Below, piece by piece: positions 7,518 to 16,433 of a DNA stretch of 26,385 bases. The stretch comes from Lentisphaeria bacterium (GTDB lineage Bacteria; Verrucomicrobiota; Lentisphaeria; Victivallales; Victivallaceae). How positions within the stretch are numbered: position 1 is the stretch's first letter; each line of letters begins with the position of its first letter. Where the stretch lies: NCBI GenBank assembly GCA_900768505.1, contig CAAGED010000015.1, forward strand, positions 1 to 26,385, written 5' to 3'. The notes below the pieces were generated by a model. The model was given only the letters and a program-made list of their open reading frames with translations, was not told where the DNA came from and did not search any database. The translations under genes were made by a program, and so were the position numbers.

Positions 7518-8267
7518 TCAGCAATGGATTTTTTTCCGGTTAGGGGAAACTGGGGTTTCATTGACCAGCATTGTCGCTCCTACTACAAACCCTGGCAGAA
7601 AAAATATCGCAACCAATGGTAGCATCAATAAAAAATATACCGCCAAACCAAATCCAAGCAGCCGCATTCGACCGCCGTCAAGATTGCCGCCGATATTACG
7701 CAATTTCAGACGGCGGTTGAATATTGATTCAGAAGCATAATTTACTGCATAACGGTAACTCATTATCAGTATGCTGAGAATTGGAAATATCACCGGAATA
7801 AAAAATCCTCCGATAAAAAAAAATATTGAAATCCAAAGATTGTTTAAAGAAAATATCAGCATGCCGCAGATATTCCTGCAATCTTCATGCCAAGTCAATT
7901 CCGGGTTGGGACAATGATATTTTTCCGTTTCAATCTTTAACACCATACGCCCCATAAAAAATCCCCCCGTCAATTCGAAAATGGTTACCAATGTGGCCGA
8001 CGCCAGCAGAAGCATTCCTAAAACCACACTTATTCCAAGTAGAATTTTGGCAATTCCAGCCAACGGAGACCAGAGTTGCTCGCACCAGCTTAAGCAATTA
8101 TTTAACAGATAATTGTAAAATTTATTCCCAAAAACGTAGTAGAGCAAATATACATACCCAAGGCAAATTAAAGTCGGCACCAATGCGTAAATCCACAAAA
8201 CAGGGGTGGTGTAAAATTTTTTTATACCGGAAAAGGCATATTGCATTCCACTAAGAAAATTATCCAT
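7518..8267 (-). CDS. EI24/CysZ-type integral membrane protein
   Basis: 249 residues, strongly hydrophobic, with membrane segments at about 22-45, 70-98, 133-170 (probably two) and 203-235. The overall pattern, with a short amphipathic N-terminus (GMQYAFSGIKKFYTTPVLWIYALVP), matches the EI24 domain family (PF07264), which includes the sulfate transporter CysZ. No cysteine-synthesis genes are nearby, so a sulfate role is not supported; an uncharacterised inner-membrane protein is the safe description. Its ATG overlaps the stop of the sialate O-acetylesterase by one base (TAATG), implying translational coupling with a functionally unrelated secreted enzyme. Confidence 0.75.
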   Translation of the reverse strand: MDNFLSGMQYAFSGIKKFYTTPVLWIYALVPTLICLGYVYLLYYVFGNKFYNYLLNNCLSWCEQLWSPLAGIAKILLGISVVLGMLLLASATLVTIFELTGGFFMGRMVLKIETEKYHCPNPELTWHEDCRNICGMLIFSLNNLWISIFFFIGGFFIPVIFPILSILIMSYRYAVNYASESIFNRRLKLRNIGGNLDGGRMRLLGFGLAVYFLLMLPLVAIFFLPGFVVGATMLVNETPVSPNRKKIHC

Positions 8268-10285
8268 TATTTGGTTTTAGCCTTATTGTCTTTTTTTGCC
8301 GCCGCATCCGATGCAATGTTTTTCTCAAACGGCAGTGCCGGGAATTTATCGCCGTTAAATAAATTAACTTCCGGATATTGCCCCCACGCATAACGAACCC
8401 AAACAATTTCCTTGATGGTTGGCGCACTTAATTCAATTTGGTCGGGAGCAACAATTTTTGCCTCCGCCCATTCAAATTTACGTGTTCCATCTGCCACGGC
8501 AAAACATTTAGGATCCTTGCCGTCCGTAGTTTGCAACTTATTGGCGGCATCAACTCCATCAAATGTGATCAATACTTTTCCCGGAGCAATTGACGAAATT
8601 TTTACTGCCGACGGGAATGAAATATTTACATTTTTATCCCCAAAAATATTTTTCAACGCAGTCAAACCCAGCCGCCGCCCCACCTCTTGCTTGTTCAGCG
8701 GATGGATTCTCTTCTGGTCACCAATATCAATCGTCGGCACCATGCTGGTTTCCGGCAAAATCAGCGCCATCTCCTGCGCCTGACGCAATTCAGCCCAGGG
8801 ACTTTTGGCATTAGGATTGGCGGTCGGTGCATTGTACGACGCCAATTGTACAAACATAAACGGCATTTTTTCATCCCGTAAATCCTGCCGCCAGGATTTA
8901 ATTAAATCCTGAAACAAAGTTTGATATTGTTGAGCGTTGTCGGCATTGGATTCGCCTTGATACCAAATTATGCCTCGCACTGAATAATTTTTCAACGGGT
9001 TAAACATGGCGTTGTATAACACTGAACCGACGCGATAAATTTTTACCAGCGACAGATAATCCGTCGGCCAGGGCAGGGGTTTGCGTATCTCTTCATAATC
9101 ACTCTTCCAAATTCCCTTTAAATCCACCATCTTTTCCGGGGTCAACTGCAGATTTATTTCCGGACCGACAATACCGCCGGCGTGGGCTTCATCGAAACAA
9201 CGCACCGCAATAACATTCTTTCCGGCTTTCACTAAGTTGCCGGGCACCTTATAAGAGCGTTTTGTATCCCAGTAATCCGGGTGGTCATTTATGGTGGCAC
9301 CTATTTTTACTCCGTTGAAATAGGTTGTATCCTGATCGTCCACCGCCCCCAGATTCAATATTAAATCGTGGTTGGACCAATCAACGGGGATGTTTACACT
9401 TTTACGAAACCAGAACGCACCGTCAACTTCGCCGTAAGTATTCTCTAAATATCCAGGCAGAGAGACATCTTTCCACCCCTTGTCAATATAATTAGGCTCG
9501 GCATAACGCAAAGCCTCCCCATAGTTTTGAAAATCCTTGTGCTTAAAAGCATTGCCCAGCGTTTCGCGGGTAGATATAATATTTTCCTTGCCCATCTGAG
9601 CACGTTTATCAAATTCCTTAAGCAAACGGTCGTAAAGTTTGGGATTGCGGCGCAAGGTTTCAAGCGGTACCCAGGCCTCTGCGGGGGAGGCGCTGTAAGA
9701 ATTATTAATTATGCCAATTGGAACGTTCAGTTTTGAATAAAGTTCTCGAGCAAAGAAATACCCTACGGCTCCAACTTCCGGAGCAGTTTCCGGTGTGACG
9801 ATGTTCCATTTGCCAATGCAATTATCTTGCGGCACCACATCAAAATCGTGTTCCACCTTAAATTCCCGCAATAGTGGATTAGTGGCATTTTTTGCCTCAA
9901 ATTCCGGATTAAGCGCTTCTTTTATCGGTACTTCCATGTTGGACTGCCCGCCGGCGATAAACACCTCTCCAATGAGAACATTTTTGAAAATTAACTTGTT
10001 TTTGCCACTGACGGTTAAAAACAAATCAGATTGATTGTACATTTTCTGCGGCGGCAAAATAATCAGCCAACGACCGCTGGCATCCGCCTTAGTTGTCGCA
10101 GAGGACAAATTCCCCAATTGTACTTTAACCGATTCGCCGGGGTCGGCTACTCCCCAAACCCTAACCTCCTTATCTCGCTGTAAAACCATGTTATCTTGAA
10201 ATAATGCGTTAGGTTTTACATCCGCCCACAAGTTACCGCTGCTTAATGCGGCAATCAACAAACAACTCAATCGACTGATTTTCAT
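8267..10285 (-). CDS. Secreted sialate O-acetylesterase (SASA/SGNH family)
   Basis: 672 residues. An N-terminal signal peptide (about 1-21, MKISRLSCLLIAALSSGNLWA) suggests export to the periplasm or beyond. SGNH esterase motifs are GQSNM with nucleophile Ser115, WYQGESN at 441-447 and the C-terminal DIGDQKRIHP with His528. A beta-sandwich sugar-binding insert of glycosidase type (about 265-380, FWFRKSVNIP...YFNGVKIG) splits the catalytic domain, as is common in this family. The likely reaction is removal of O-acetyl groups from sialic acids or other glycans, making host or mucin sugars available. No other sialic acid genes are in view. The start is preceded by GGGGAG five bases upstream. The C-terminus is lysine-rich (KKDNKAKTK). 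Confidence 0.9.
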   Translation of the reverse strand: MKISRLSCLLIAALSSGNLWADVKPNALFQDNMVLQRDKEVRVWGVADPGESVKVQLGNLSSATTKADASGRWLIILPPQKMYNQSDLFLTVSGKNKLIFKNVLIGEVFIAGGQSNMEVPIKEALNPEFEAKNATNPLLREFKVEHDFDVVPQDNCIGKWNIVTPETAPEVGAVGYFFARELYSKLNVPIGIINNSYSASPAEAWVPLETLRRNPKLYDRLLKEFDKRAQMGKENIISTRETLGNAFKHKDFQNYGEALRYAEPNYIDKGWKDVSLPGYLENTYGEVDGAFWFRKSVNIPVDWSNHDLILNLGAVDDQDTTYFNGVKIGATINDHPDYWDTKRSYKVPGNLVKAGKNVIAVRCFDEAHAGGIVGPEINLQLTPEKMVDLKGIWKSDYEEIRKPLPWPTDYLSLVKIYRVGSVLYNAMFNPLKNYSVRGIIWYQGESNADNAQQYQTLFQDLIKSWRQDLRDEKMPFMFVQLASYNAPTANPNAKSPWAELRQAQEMALILPETSMVPTIDIGDQKRIHPLNKQEVGRRLGLTALKNIFGDKNVNISFPSAVKISSIAPGKVLITFDGVDAANKLQTTDGKDPKCFAVADGTRKFEWAEAKIVAPDQIELSAPTIKEIVWVRYAWGQYPEVNLFNGDKFPALPFEKNIASDAAAKKDNKAKTK

Positions 10286-10326
10286 TTAGGCTCCCCTGAT
10301 GTTATTGTTAAAAAAAACACATTTAG

Positions 10327-10355
10327 ATAATAACACCGCAAAAAATAAAAATCAA
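10327..10355 (-). promoter_or_regulatory. Candidate promoter of the esterase gene
   Basis: On the minus strand TTGATT (10355-10350), a 17-nt spacer and TATTAT (10332-10327) lie 42 bases before the ATG. It follows the pckG terminator region and would start the esterase-EI24 transcript. Confidence 0.5.
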
Positions 10356-10369
10356 TCGTAAAAACAAAA

Positions 10370-10456
10370 AAGCACCAAGCATTTTTGAAAAGTTTATCAA
10401 TTTGAAGAATTTCTTCCGGTAAAATAATAAACTTTCACAAAAAAAACTTAGTGCTT
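10370..10456. repeat. Nested palindromic element, possible pckG terminator
   Basis: An imperfect 87-bp palindrome. The outer arms AAGCACCAAG (10370-10379) and CTTAGTGCTT (10447-10456) enclose a second pair, TGAAAAGTTTAT (10386-10397) and ATAAACTTTCA (10427-10437). These in turn enclose GAAGAATTTCTTC. On the minus strand the outer arm is followed by TTTTTTGTTTTT, so it could terminate pckG transcription. The nested arms resemble a small non-autonomous (MITE- or REP-like) element. I did not see another copy in this window. Confidence 0.5.
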
Positions 10457-10471
10457 CGTAGCGGATTTGAC

Positions 10472-10507
10472 GGACATTCAAAGCACTTAACAGTACTTAA
10501 AATGTCC
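10472..10507 (-). terminator. Inverted repeat just downstream of pckG
   Basis: GGACATT (10472-10478) and AATGTCC (10501-10507) form a perfect 7-bp stem with a 22-nt loop, starting 14 bases after the pckG stop. There is no U-tract directly after it, so it is more likely an mRNA 3'-end stabilising structure or part of a compound terminator with 10370-10456. Confidence 0.4.
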
Positions 10508-10521
10508 AACCATGAACAATA

Positions 10522-12345
10522 TTACTTGCTCAAACGCTCTTCCAAAATCGCCAACTGATCCATCAGTTCCTTCGGCAAATGCTTTCCGAACTTGGCATAA
10601 TGTTCCTTGATCATATCAAGTTCTTTCAACCAGCCAGCCTTGTCCAAGGAGAGCAATTCCGCCATATCTTCGGTAGATACTGAAGACAAGCCAGTGCGGT
10701 CAATGGCATCGTTAGTCGGCATATAACCAATCGCAGTTTCAACAGCCTTGCCGTCATTGTCGCAGCGTTCGAAAACCCACTTCAAAATACGGCTGTTGTC
10801 GCCAAATCCCGGCCACAGCCACTTGCCTTCAGCAGTTTTGCGGAACCAGTTGACGTAGAAAATCTTCGGCAACTTGGCACCGGCAGTTTTGCCAATCTGC
10901 AACCAGTGCGCAAAGTAATCACCCATGTTGTAACCGCAGAACGGTAACATGGCAAACGGGTCACGACGTACGGTACCGGCTTTTACGTCAAGGGCGGCAG
11001 CGGTAACTTCTGATCCGACAATTGATCCCATGAATACGCCGTGTTCCCAGCTCATTGACTGGTGAACCAGCGGAATGGTATTCGGACGACGTCCGCCAAA
11101 CAAAAACGCTGAAATCGGAACACCGGCCGGATCTTCCCACTCTTTGGCAATCGCCGGACAGTTCTTGGCACGGGCAGTAAAACGCGCGTTCGGGTGAGCA
11201 GCCTTTTCGGTGGCAGTCTTGGGATCCCACTTATTGCCCTTCCAGTCGATCAATACTCCCGGAGCATCATAACCAATGCCTTCCCACCAAACATCGCCGT
11301 CTTCAGTCAAAGCAACGTTGGTGAAAATAGTGTCGCGGCTGGCGGAAATCATGGCATTCTTGTTAGACTCCATGTTGGTACCGGGGGCTACACCGAAGAA
11401 ACCGGCTTCCGGATTGATGGCGCAAAGCTGGCCGTCCTTGTTAAACTTCATCCAGGCAATATCGTCACCGACGGTTTCAACCTTCCAATCCTTAATGGTC
11501 GGAATAAGCATGGCCAAGTTGGTCTTGCCGCAGGCTGACGGAAATGCGCCGGTTACATACTTAACTTCCCCCTTGGGGTTGGTAAGCTTCAAAATAAGCA
11601 TGTGCTCAGCCATCCAGCCTTCGTCACGCGCCTGAACTGAAGCAATGCGCAATGCCAAGCATTTCTTGCCCAGCAACGCATTGCCACCGTAACCGGAACC
11701 GAATGACCAAATTTCACGGGTTTCCGGGAAGTGGGCAATATATTTTTTGTCCAGCGGTGCGCAGGGCCAAATGCCGTTATCAGATTCGCCCGGAGCCAGC
11801 GGCTTGCCAACTGAATGTACGCAGGGTACAAATTCGCCGTTATCACCCAATACTTTCAAAACAGCGGTGCCGACGCGGGTCATGATGTGCATGTTGATTA
11901 CAACGTAGGCTGAATCAGTAAGCTCAACACCAATCTTGGCGATATCACTGCCTACCGGACCCATTGAGAACGGAATAACATACATAATACGACCGGCCAT
12001 ACAGCCGTTGTACAACGCAGTCATGGTTTTCTTAAGTTCAACCGGATCAATCCAGTTGTTAGTCGGGCCGGCTTCTTCCTTGGTGGCAGAAGCAATGTAG
12101 GTACGATTTTCCACGCGCGCTACGTCGGACGGATCAGAGCGGAAGAGCAAGCTGTTGGGGCGCTTGGCCGGATTGAGGCGAGTCGCCAAACCGCTCTCCA
12201 CCAATTCATTGGCCAGTCTGTCATATTCAGCCTGACTGCCATCGCACCAGTAAATACCTTCGGGCTTGCAGAGTGCAGCCCATGACTCAACCCACTGAAC
12301 GAGTTTTTCGTTCTTAGTGGGGATCGCATTCAAATGCTTTACCAT
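10522..12345 (-). CDS. pckG: Phosphoenolpyruvate carboxykinase, GTP-dependent
   Basis: 607 residues, the usual size. It interconverts oxaloacetate + GTP and phosphoenolpyruvate + CO2 + GDP. Motifs are RTYI at about 81-84, FSMGP at 126-130, the YGG segment at 219-221, the P-loop FPSACGKTN at 268-276 with the reactive Cys272, kinase-2 VGDDIAWM at 292-299, NPEAGFFGVAPGTN at 311-324 and FGGRRPNT. All are characteristic of the GTP class, not the ATP class. The ATG at 12345 is chosen over a TTG three bases upstream because GGAGG lies seven bases before it. It could run in either direction, gluconeogenic or anaplerotic, in an anaerobe. It is monocistronic, with its own promoter and a downstream hairpin region. 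Confidence 0.97.
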   Translation of the reverse strand: MVKHLNAIPTKNEKLVQWVESWAALCKPEGIYWCDGSQAEYDRLANELVESGLATRLNPAKRPNSLLFRSDPSDVARVENRTYIASATKEEAGPTNNWIDPVELKKTMTALYNGCMAGRIMYVIPFSMGPVGSDIAKIGVELTDSAYVVINMHIMTRVGTAVLKVLGDNGEFVPCVHSVGKPLAPGESDNGIWPCAPLDKKYIAHFPETREIWSFGSGYGGNALLGKKCLALRIASVQARDEGWMAEHMLILKLTNPKGEVKYVTGAFPSACGKTNLAMLIPTIKDWKVETVGDDIAWMKFNKDGQLCAINPEAGFFGVAPGTNMESNKNAMISASRDTIFTNVALTEDGDVWWEGIGYDAPGVLIDWKGNKWDPKTATEKAAHPNARFTARAKNCPAIAKEWEDPAGVPISAFLFGGRRPNTIPLVHQSMSWEHGVFMGSIVGSEVTAAALDVKAGTVRRDPFAMLPFCGYNMGDYFAHWLQIGKTAGAKLPKIFYVNWFRKTAEGKWLWPGFGDNSRILKWVFERCDNDGKAVETAIGYMPTNDAIDRTGLSSVSTEDMAELLSLDKAGWLKELDMIKEHYAKFGKHLPKELMDQLAILEERLSK

Positions 12346-12417
12346 CAAATGACCTCCACGAGATATTTGTTATCGTTTAGAGTTTTTTAAAAAAACCCTT
12401 GTTGTATTTCTAATCGA

Positions 12418-12445
12418 AATATAGCACTGCTTGCAATTTTTTCAA
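12418..12445 (-). promoter_or_regulatory. pckG: Candidate promoter of pckG
   Basis: On the minus strand TTGAAA (12445-12440), a 16-nt spacer and TATATT (12423-12418) preceded by TG one base upstream give an extended -10. Transcription would start near 12411, leaving a leader of about 66 nt that contains an A/T-rich inverted repeat (AGTTTTTT/AAAAAACCC). Confidence 0.55.
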
Positions 12446-12519
12446 GATGACTTTAACTTTCTTTGTCGGAAAATAATACAAAATCATTTCCATCATTTTG
12501 TTTTATGAAGACTTTTAAC

Positions 12520-12548
12520 TTGATTTTTGCTGCGGAAGTATATATATT
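12520..12548 (+). promoter_or_regulatory. Candidate promoter of the HtrA-like protease gene
   Basis: TTGATT (12520-12525), a 17-nt spacer and TATATT (12543-12548) lie 47 bases before the ATG at 12596. Divergent from the pckG promoter across a 250-bp gap. I see no recognisable stress-sigma-factor signature. Confidence 0.5.
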
Positions 12549-12595
12549 TATATGAAATATTTGATCTTGCAATTTTTAGTCATGAGGGAGAAAAA

Positions 12596-13945
12596 ATGCT
12601 TAATAAAAATTTGTTGCCGCTTCTAAGTTTCGTCGTTATTGTAGCGGCATTAACGCTTAACCTTCAGGCGGCGCCCGACTCGGCTCTTAACCGTCACAAA
12701 CGAGTCACGGAAAAGGTCAAGGTGGTCTCTCAGGTTATGAGTTCGGTGGTAAACTTAAACACGGAACGGATTCTCGATTCCCAGAAGAAGGGCGATCGGG
12801 AAGGGACATATATTTCACAATCCTGGGGATACTCGCTGGGCAGCGGATCAATTATTTCCGGCAACGGATTGATCCTCACCAACGCGCATGTAGTCGATAG
12901 AGCCATTCGCATTAACGCCAATATTAACGAAAAAATACGCGCTGACGCTCAATTGGTGGCCATTGACCGGGTAAATGATTTGGCGTTGTTGAAGGTGAAT
13001 TTGCCTGAAGCCATAACTCTTACTCCGATCAAGATGGGGGAGGTGGGGGATTTGCTGCTGGGCGAGGATGTAATCGCATTGGGCAATCCTTACGGTTTGG
13101 GCAGTTCAATCTCCCACGGCATCCTTAGCGCCGTAGGACGTCAGGTTTCGGTGGATAATAAAATTTTATTTACCGACGTACTCCAGACTGATGCGCCAGT
13201 ATTCCCCGGAAGCAGCGGCGGACCGCTGATCAACATGAATGGCGAAATGATCGGCATTACCAGTTCAATTTTCGGCGACGAGCAGCGCATTGGTTTTGCC
13301 ATTCCGCTGCAGCGGGCACAAAACGTGATGGCACGCTGGTTGATTCCGGAACGTTTTTCTCCGGTCTCGCTGGGAATTATTCCGGCGGTGAAACGTCTTG
13401 CCAACGGAGATATGATTTTTTACATCAATGACATTTTGATAGATTCACCGGCTCAGGCGGCCGGCCTGAAAAATGGCGATGTGATTGTAGCAGTCAATGA
13501 CCGACCGGTAGGAGACTTGCTGGATTTGAGTCTTAAGCTTTGTGAAATGCGTTCCGGGCAAACCTTGCGGCTCACCCTGAACAACGAGCGGAAGGTTAAT
13601 TTAAAAGTAAAAAGCATAAATATTGATAATTGGCGCAGCGATGGTAAAAAAAGATTTGGTTTTTCCACTCAGTTTATGACGGAAAATATTGCAAAAAATC
13701 TAAATTATCCCTTTTACAATATGATAATTATCAGTGATTTGGATGTCAATTCCCCACCGGATATAAAACGGGGTGATATTTTGCTGCAAATCGGAGACAT
13801 TGCGATTAACGGAATTGATGATTTTTCATTGGCAACCCGAATTTATCAACCGGGAGACGAGGTGCAATTAACCTTGCTGGAGATAACTACCGACAAGGAT
13901 GATAAAAAAATTTACATCAAAAAAGAGACCAATTTAAAACTCTGA
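12596..13945 (+). CDS. HtrA/DegP-like periplasmic serine protease with two PDZ domains
   Basis: 449 residues. The ATG at 12596 is chosen because GAGGGAG precedes it and a signal peptide then begins at once (MLNKNLLPLLSFVVIVAALT, cleavage probably after LQA at 25); a TTG 69 bases upstream is in frame but has neither. The trypsin-fold catalytic triad is His98 (LTNAHVVD), Asp128 (VNDLALLKV) and Ser207 (PGSSGGP). PDZ1 spans about 262-330 (SPAQAAGLKNGDVIVAVNDRPV) and PDZ2 about 372-430, the second being less canonical. HtrA proteases degrade or refold damaged envelope proteins, as oligomers gated by the PDZ domains. It is the only large plus-strand gene here. Which HtrA paralogue (DegP, DegS, DegQ) it corresponds to is not clear. 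Confidence 0.93.
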   Translation: MLNKNLLPLLSFVVIVAALTLNLQAAPDSALNRHKRVTEKVKVVSQVMSSVVNLNTERILDSQKKGDREGTYISQSWGYSLGSGSIISGNGLILTNAHVVDRAIRINANINEKIRADAQLVAIDRVNDLALLKVNLPEAITLTPIKMGEVGDLLLGEDVIALGNPYGLGSSISHGILSAVGRQVSVDNKILFTDVLQTDAPVFPGSSGGPLINMNGEMIGITSSIFGDEQRIGFAIPLQRAQNVMARWLIPERFSPVSLGIIPAVKRLANGDMIFYINDILIDSPAQAAGLKNGDVIVAVNDRPVGDLLDLSLKLCEMRSGQTLRLTLNNERKVNLKVKSINIDNWRSDGKKRFGFSTQFMTENIAKNLNYPFYNMIIISDLDVNSPPDIKRGDILLQIGDIAINGIDDFSLATRIYQPGDEVQLTLLEITTDKDDKKIYIKKETNLKL

Positions 13946-13974
13946 TCAGTAGTAAATCCTGCAAAAAACAGTTG

Positions 13975-14017
13975 CGAGAAAGAAAAAAACCTTTAAAAAA
14001 AGTTTTTTTCTCCCTCG
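13975..14017. terminator. Candidate bidirectional terminator between convergent genes
   Basis: An imperfect inverted repeat, CGAGAAAGAAAAAAAC (13975-13990) against GTTTTTTTCTCCCTCG (14002-14017), lies 30 bases after the protease stop and faces the end of the PEtN transferase gene. The stem is A/T-rich with two mismatches, so it is a weaker case than a GC-rich hairpin. The remaining 14018-14156 contains nothing I can recognise. Confidence 0.45.
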
Positions 14018-14156
14018 TTATTTTAGTTTTCCAAAATTTTTTTACAGTATTGCCCAAATCAGATTGCCATTTAGAAAAATACAAACCTAAAAATTGGTAT
14101 AAAAATATGGCAACTCACAAAACCGTTTTCAAAAAAAATGACGTTGGCGTTGCCGA

Positions 14157-15833
14157 CTATTTATACTCAACACATCCATTTGCCATAAAACGAGCGGCAG
14201 GGGTAAAGTTTTTTGAAAAAATATTTTTATCATGGGGAAAATTCGGCCACGAAATTTGACTTAAATATAAAAGTCCATACATAATATTGTCAGTTTGTGC
14301 CGGATGTGCCAACGTCTGATTTAAATCGGACTCCAGTTTTTTGTATCGTTTTTTGTATTCCGGCGACAACCATAAAACGAATGGGATTTCATAACATGCT
14401 TTTTCTGTAACATTTGCCGACCTTTTATCGTCTATATTGTCAAGTCCATTTATTTCGCTATGATCGGAAGTGTACAGCATAAATGTTGGTTCTTTTATGC
14501 TTTGCAGCTCTTTTATTATTTGGGCGAGAACATAATCCGTGTAGCGAATTGAATTATCATATTCATTTTGAACTTTTATATTTTTAGTGGCCAAATTTGC
14601 CGTAACTTCATCATTTATTGATGTATTATAATATTGGAATTTATCTGGATAACGTTCTTTATATGAGAAATGGCTTCCCATCAGGTGAATAATTATAAAA
14701 AGCGGCGTTGAATCATTATTATTTTGAAGTAAATTGCGTAATTCTGGCAAAACTAATTCATCCATTGGAGTATACAACATTTCACTTCTTCTTATGTATA
14801 TTCTATTGTCGCAAGCGGCCGTAAGCAATGATATTGATGAATCGAACGTCCCCCAATTATCTTGATTTGAAACAAGATTTACAGAAAAACCGCATTCTTT
14901 TAATATTTTTATCAGTGAATACTGCATGTTTTTTTTATTCTGCAAACTTGCTGAGGTCAACATATAACATAACGATGGCCCCGTTTGTGCATGGGGAGAA
15001 ATTACATCTTTATATATGTAGATTTCGTTTTGCAATTTTTCCAATTCCGGTGTGGTTGCTCTTGGATAACCGTATAGCCCCCAATGATTACGGTTGGCCG
15101 ACTCGCCAATTACAAAAACACCAATTAATTTTTGTTTTTCGTGCTGCAACTGGGAGGTGAATGATTCAGGCAAAGCTTTTTTGTTTAATTCATAGAGCAT
15201 CGCCAATTCATCGCAAAAATGAATAGTATGACAACAAAAACTCGCCAAGATTGCTTCTGGTAAGAATTTTTGCCGGTTTACCATCATTCCAATAACGGAA
15301 CGCATTGATGGAAAATGGCAGCAATAACAGCAATCCGATAAAAAAAGTTATTCTGCCGGAAAATTTAATACGCCATATCCAAATATATATATACCAAGCA
15401 GCAGAATAAAAACAGATAAAAGTAATATCAGTATTGAAACAGAGCAGAACTCCATGAGAAATTCTTGACATTCTTCACTTGATGAGGCAGCAATTACATG
15501 AAAAATTCCTCCATCCAGCGATTGTTTAAATAATATCATTGCTCCACCGGAAAAGAGACTGAAGAAAATTAAAATTGTTATCTCAAGCAATAAAACAATT
15601 TTACCAATTTTCCCGCCGATGATAAACGCCGGGGCAATAATGAACATGTATTGCCAAATACTTTGAGTCCAAGGATTAATTAATGATCCTTTAATTCCGG
15701 AGTTATACATGATAATGAAATCTGATAAAGGAATCATTATAACCAAAAACACAACCAGACAATAATTAAGCAGTAACTTGAAATTCAATGCAATAAAATT
15801 TTTCACTAATTCTATATTTTTTTTAAACCACAT
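14157..15833 (-). pseudogene. Phosphoethanolamine transferase (EptA/CptA-type, sulfatase fold), broken by two frameshifts
   Basis: Three overlapping frames add up to one protein of about 557 residues, the usual family size. An N-terminal membrane domain spans 15833 to about 15390 and continues in another frame to about 15220. The catalytic sulfatase-fold domain returns to the first frame down to 14157. Catalytic motifs are FVIGESANRNHWGLYGY, the PHAQTGPSLCYMLT nucleophile region, HLMGSHFSYKERYP and YTSDHSE. The family moves phosphoethanolamine from phosphatidylethanolamine to lipid A or LPS core at the periplasmic face of the inner membrane. The first shift falls at a (TA)5 tract (about 15382-15393) and the second at five T (plus-strand A, 15215-15219). 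Three extra bases in total would restore the frame, so it is either recent inactivation, phase variation or assembly error. Confidence 0.8.
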
Positions 15834-15864
15834 ATTTACTTTTATCTCTATTTTTCAGCCTCAT

Positions 15865-16292
15865 CGAATTACTTTGGCGTTTTCGTGCGATTTTAGCTTT
15901 TTTATCTTTTTTTACGCATGACACTATGCCCTAATAAAAAAAAGGCGTATTCCATGCAACACAACTCTGCACGAAATACGCTTGTTATACAATATTATAA
16001 AATAAAAACAGCAGAAAACATCAGGGTGCATAAAAATGTATCCTTTTGCAGACTGTTTTTCGTATTACTTTGGCGTTTTCGTGCGATTCCAGCTTTTTTT
16101 ATCTTTTTTCCTAAAACATTGTAATTAATTATCCTCCAGATTTTTTCCAATTAAAAACAAAAGGCGTGTCCCAATCATGTTCGCACGAGGTACGCCAATA
16201 CCCAAAAACAGACACAATCAGGACACGCCAAAACGTATCCTATACTGAGCTGTTTTTCGTATTACTTTGGCGTTTTCGTGCGATTTCAGCTT
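15865..16292. repeat. Three degenerate tandem copies of a ~196-bp intergenic repeat
   Basis: The 33-bp core (ACTTTGGCGTTTTCGTGCGA within it) occurs at 15865-15897, 16061-16093 and 16258-16290, spaced 196 and 197 bp. The tail GCTTTTTTATCTTTTTT follows the first two. Between cores, AAGGCGT..., CACGA...TACGC, AAAAACAG and CGTATCC segments also recur. Two units have terminal inverted arms: 15968-16011 against 16053-16086, and 16181-16211 against 16250-16283 (arms start TCGCACGA and meet at AAAAACAG/CTGTTTTT). A second perfect pair, GGCGTGTCC (16163-16171) and GGACACGCC (16221-16229), lies across the last unit. This fills most of the 600-bp gap 15834-16433; the rest (16293-16433) is very AT-rich with no gene. 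It looks like a MITE- or REP-like family. Confidence 0.8.
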
Positions 16293-16433
16293 ATATAGAA
16301 TTTTTATTTGTTATTTTTAATTTTAATTTGTTATTTTTTTATATGGTTATTTTTTTAAAATTTTCCTTATTTTAATAACGTGTCACATATTGTATCCACA
16401 TTTATTTTTTTTCAATCGATCAAACAAAATTTT

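Noticed and set aside
12527..12595. Upstream TTG start extending the HtrA-like protease by 23 residues
   Set aside because: The extension would precede the signal peptide, and GAGGGAG sits right before the ATG at 12596.
13972..14259. 95-codon open frame with a TTG start after the protease gene
   Set aside because: It begins inside the candidate terminator, is low-complexity, and its end overlaps the PEtN transferase on the other strand.
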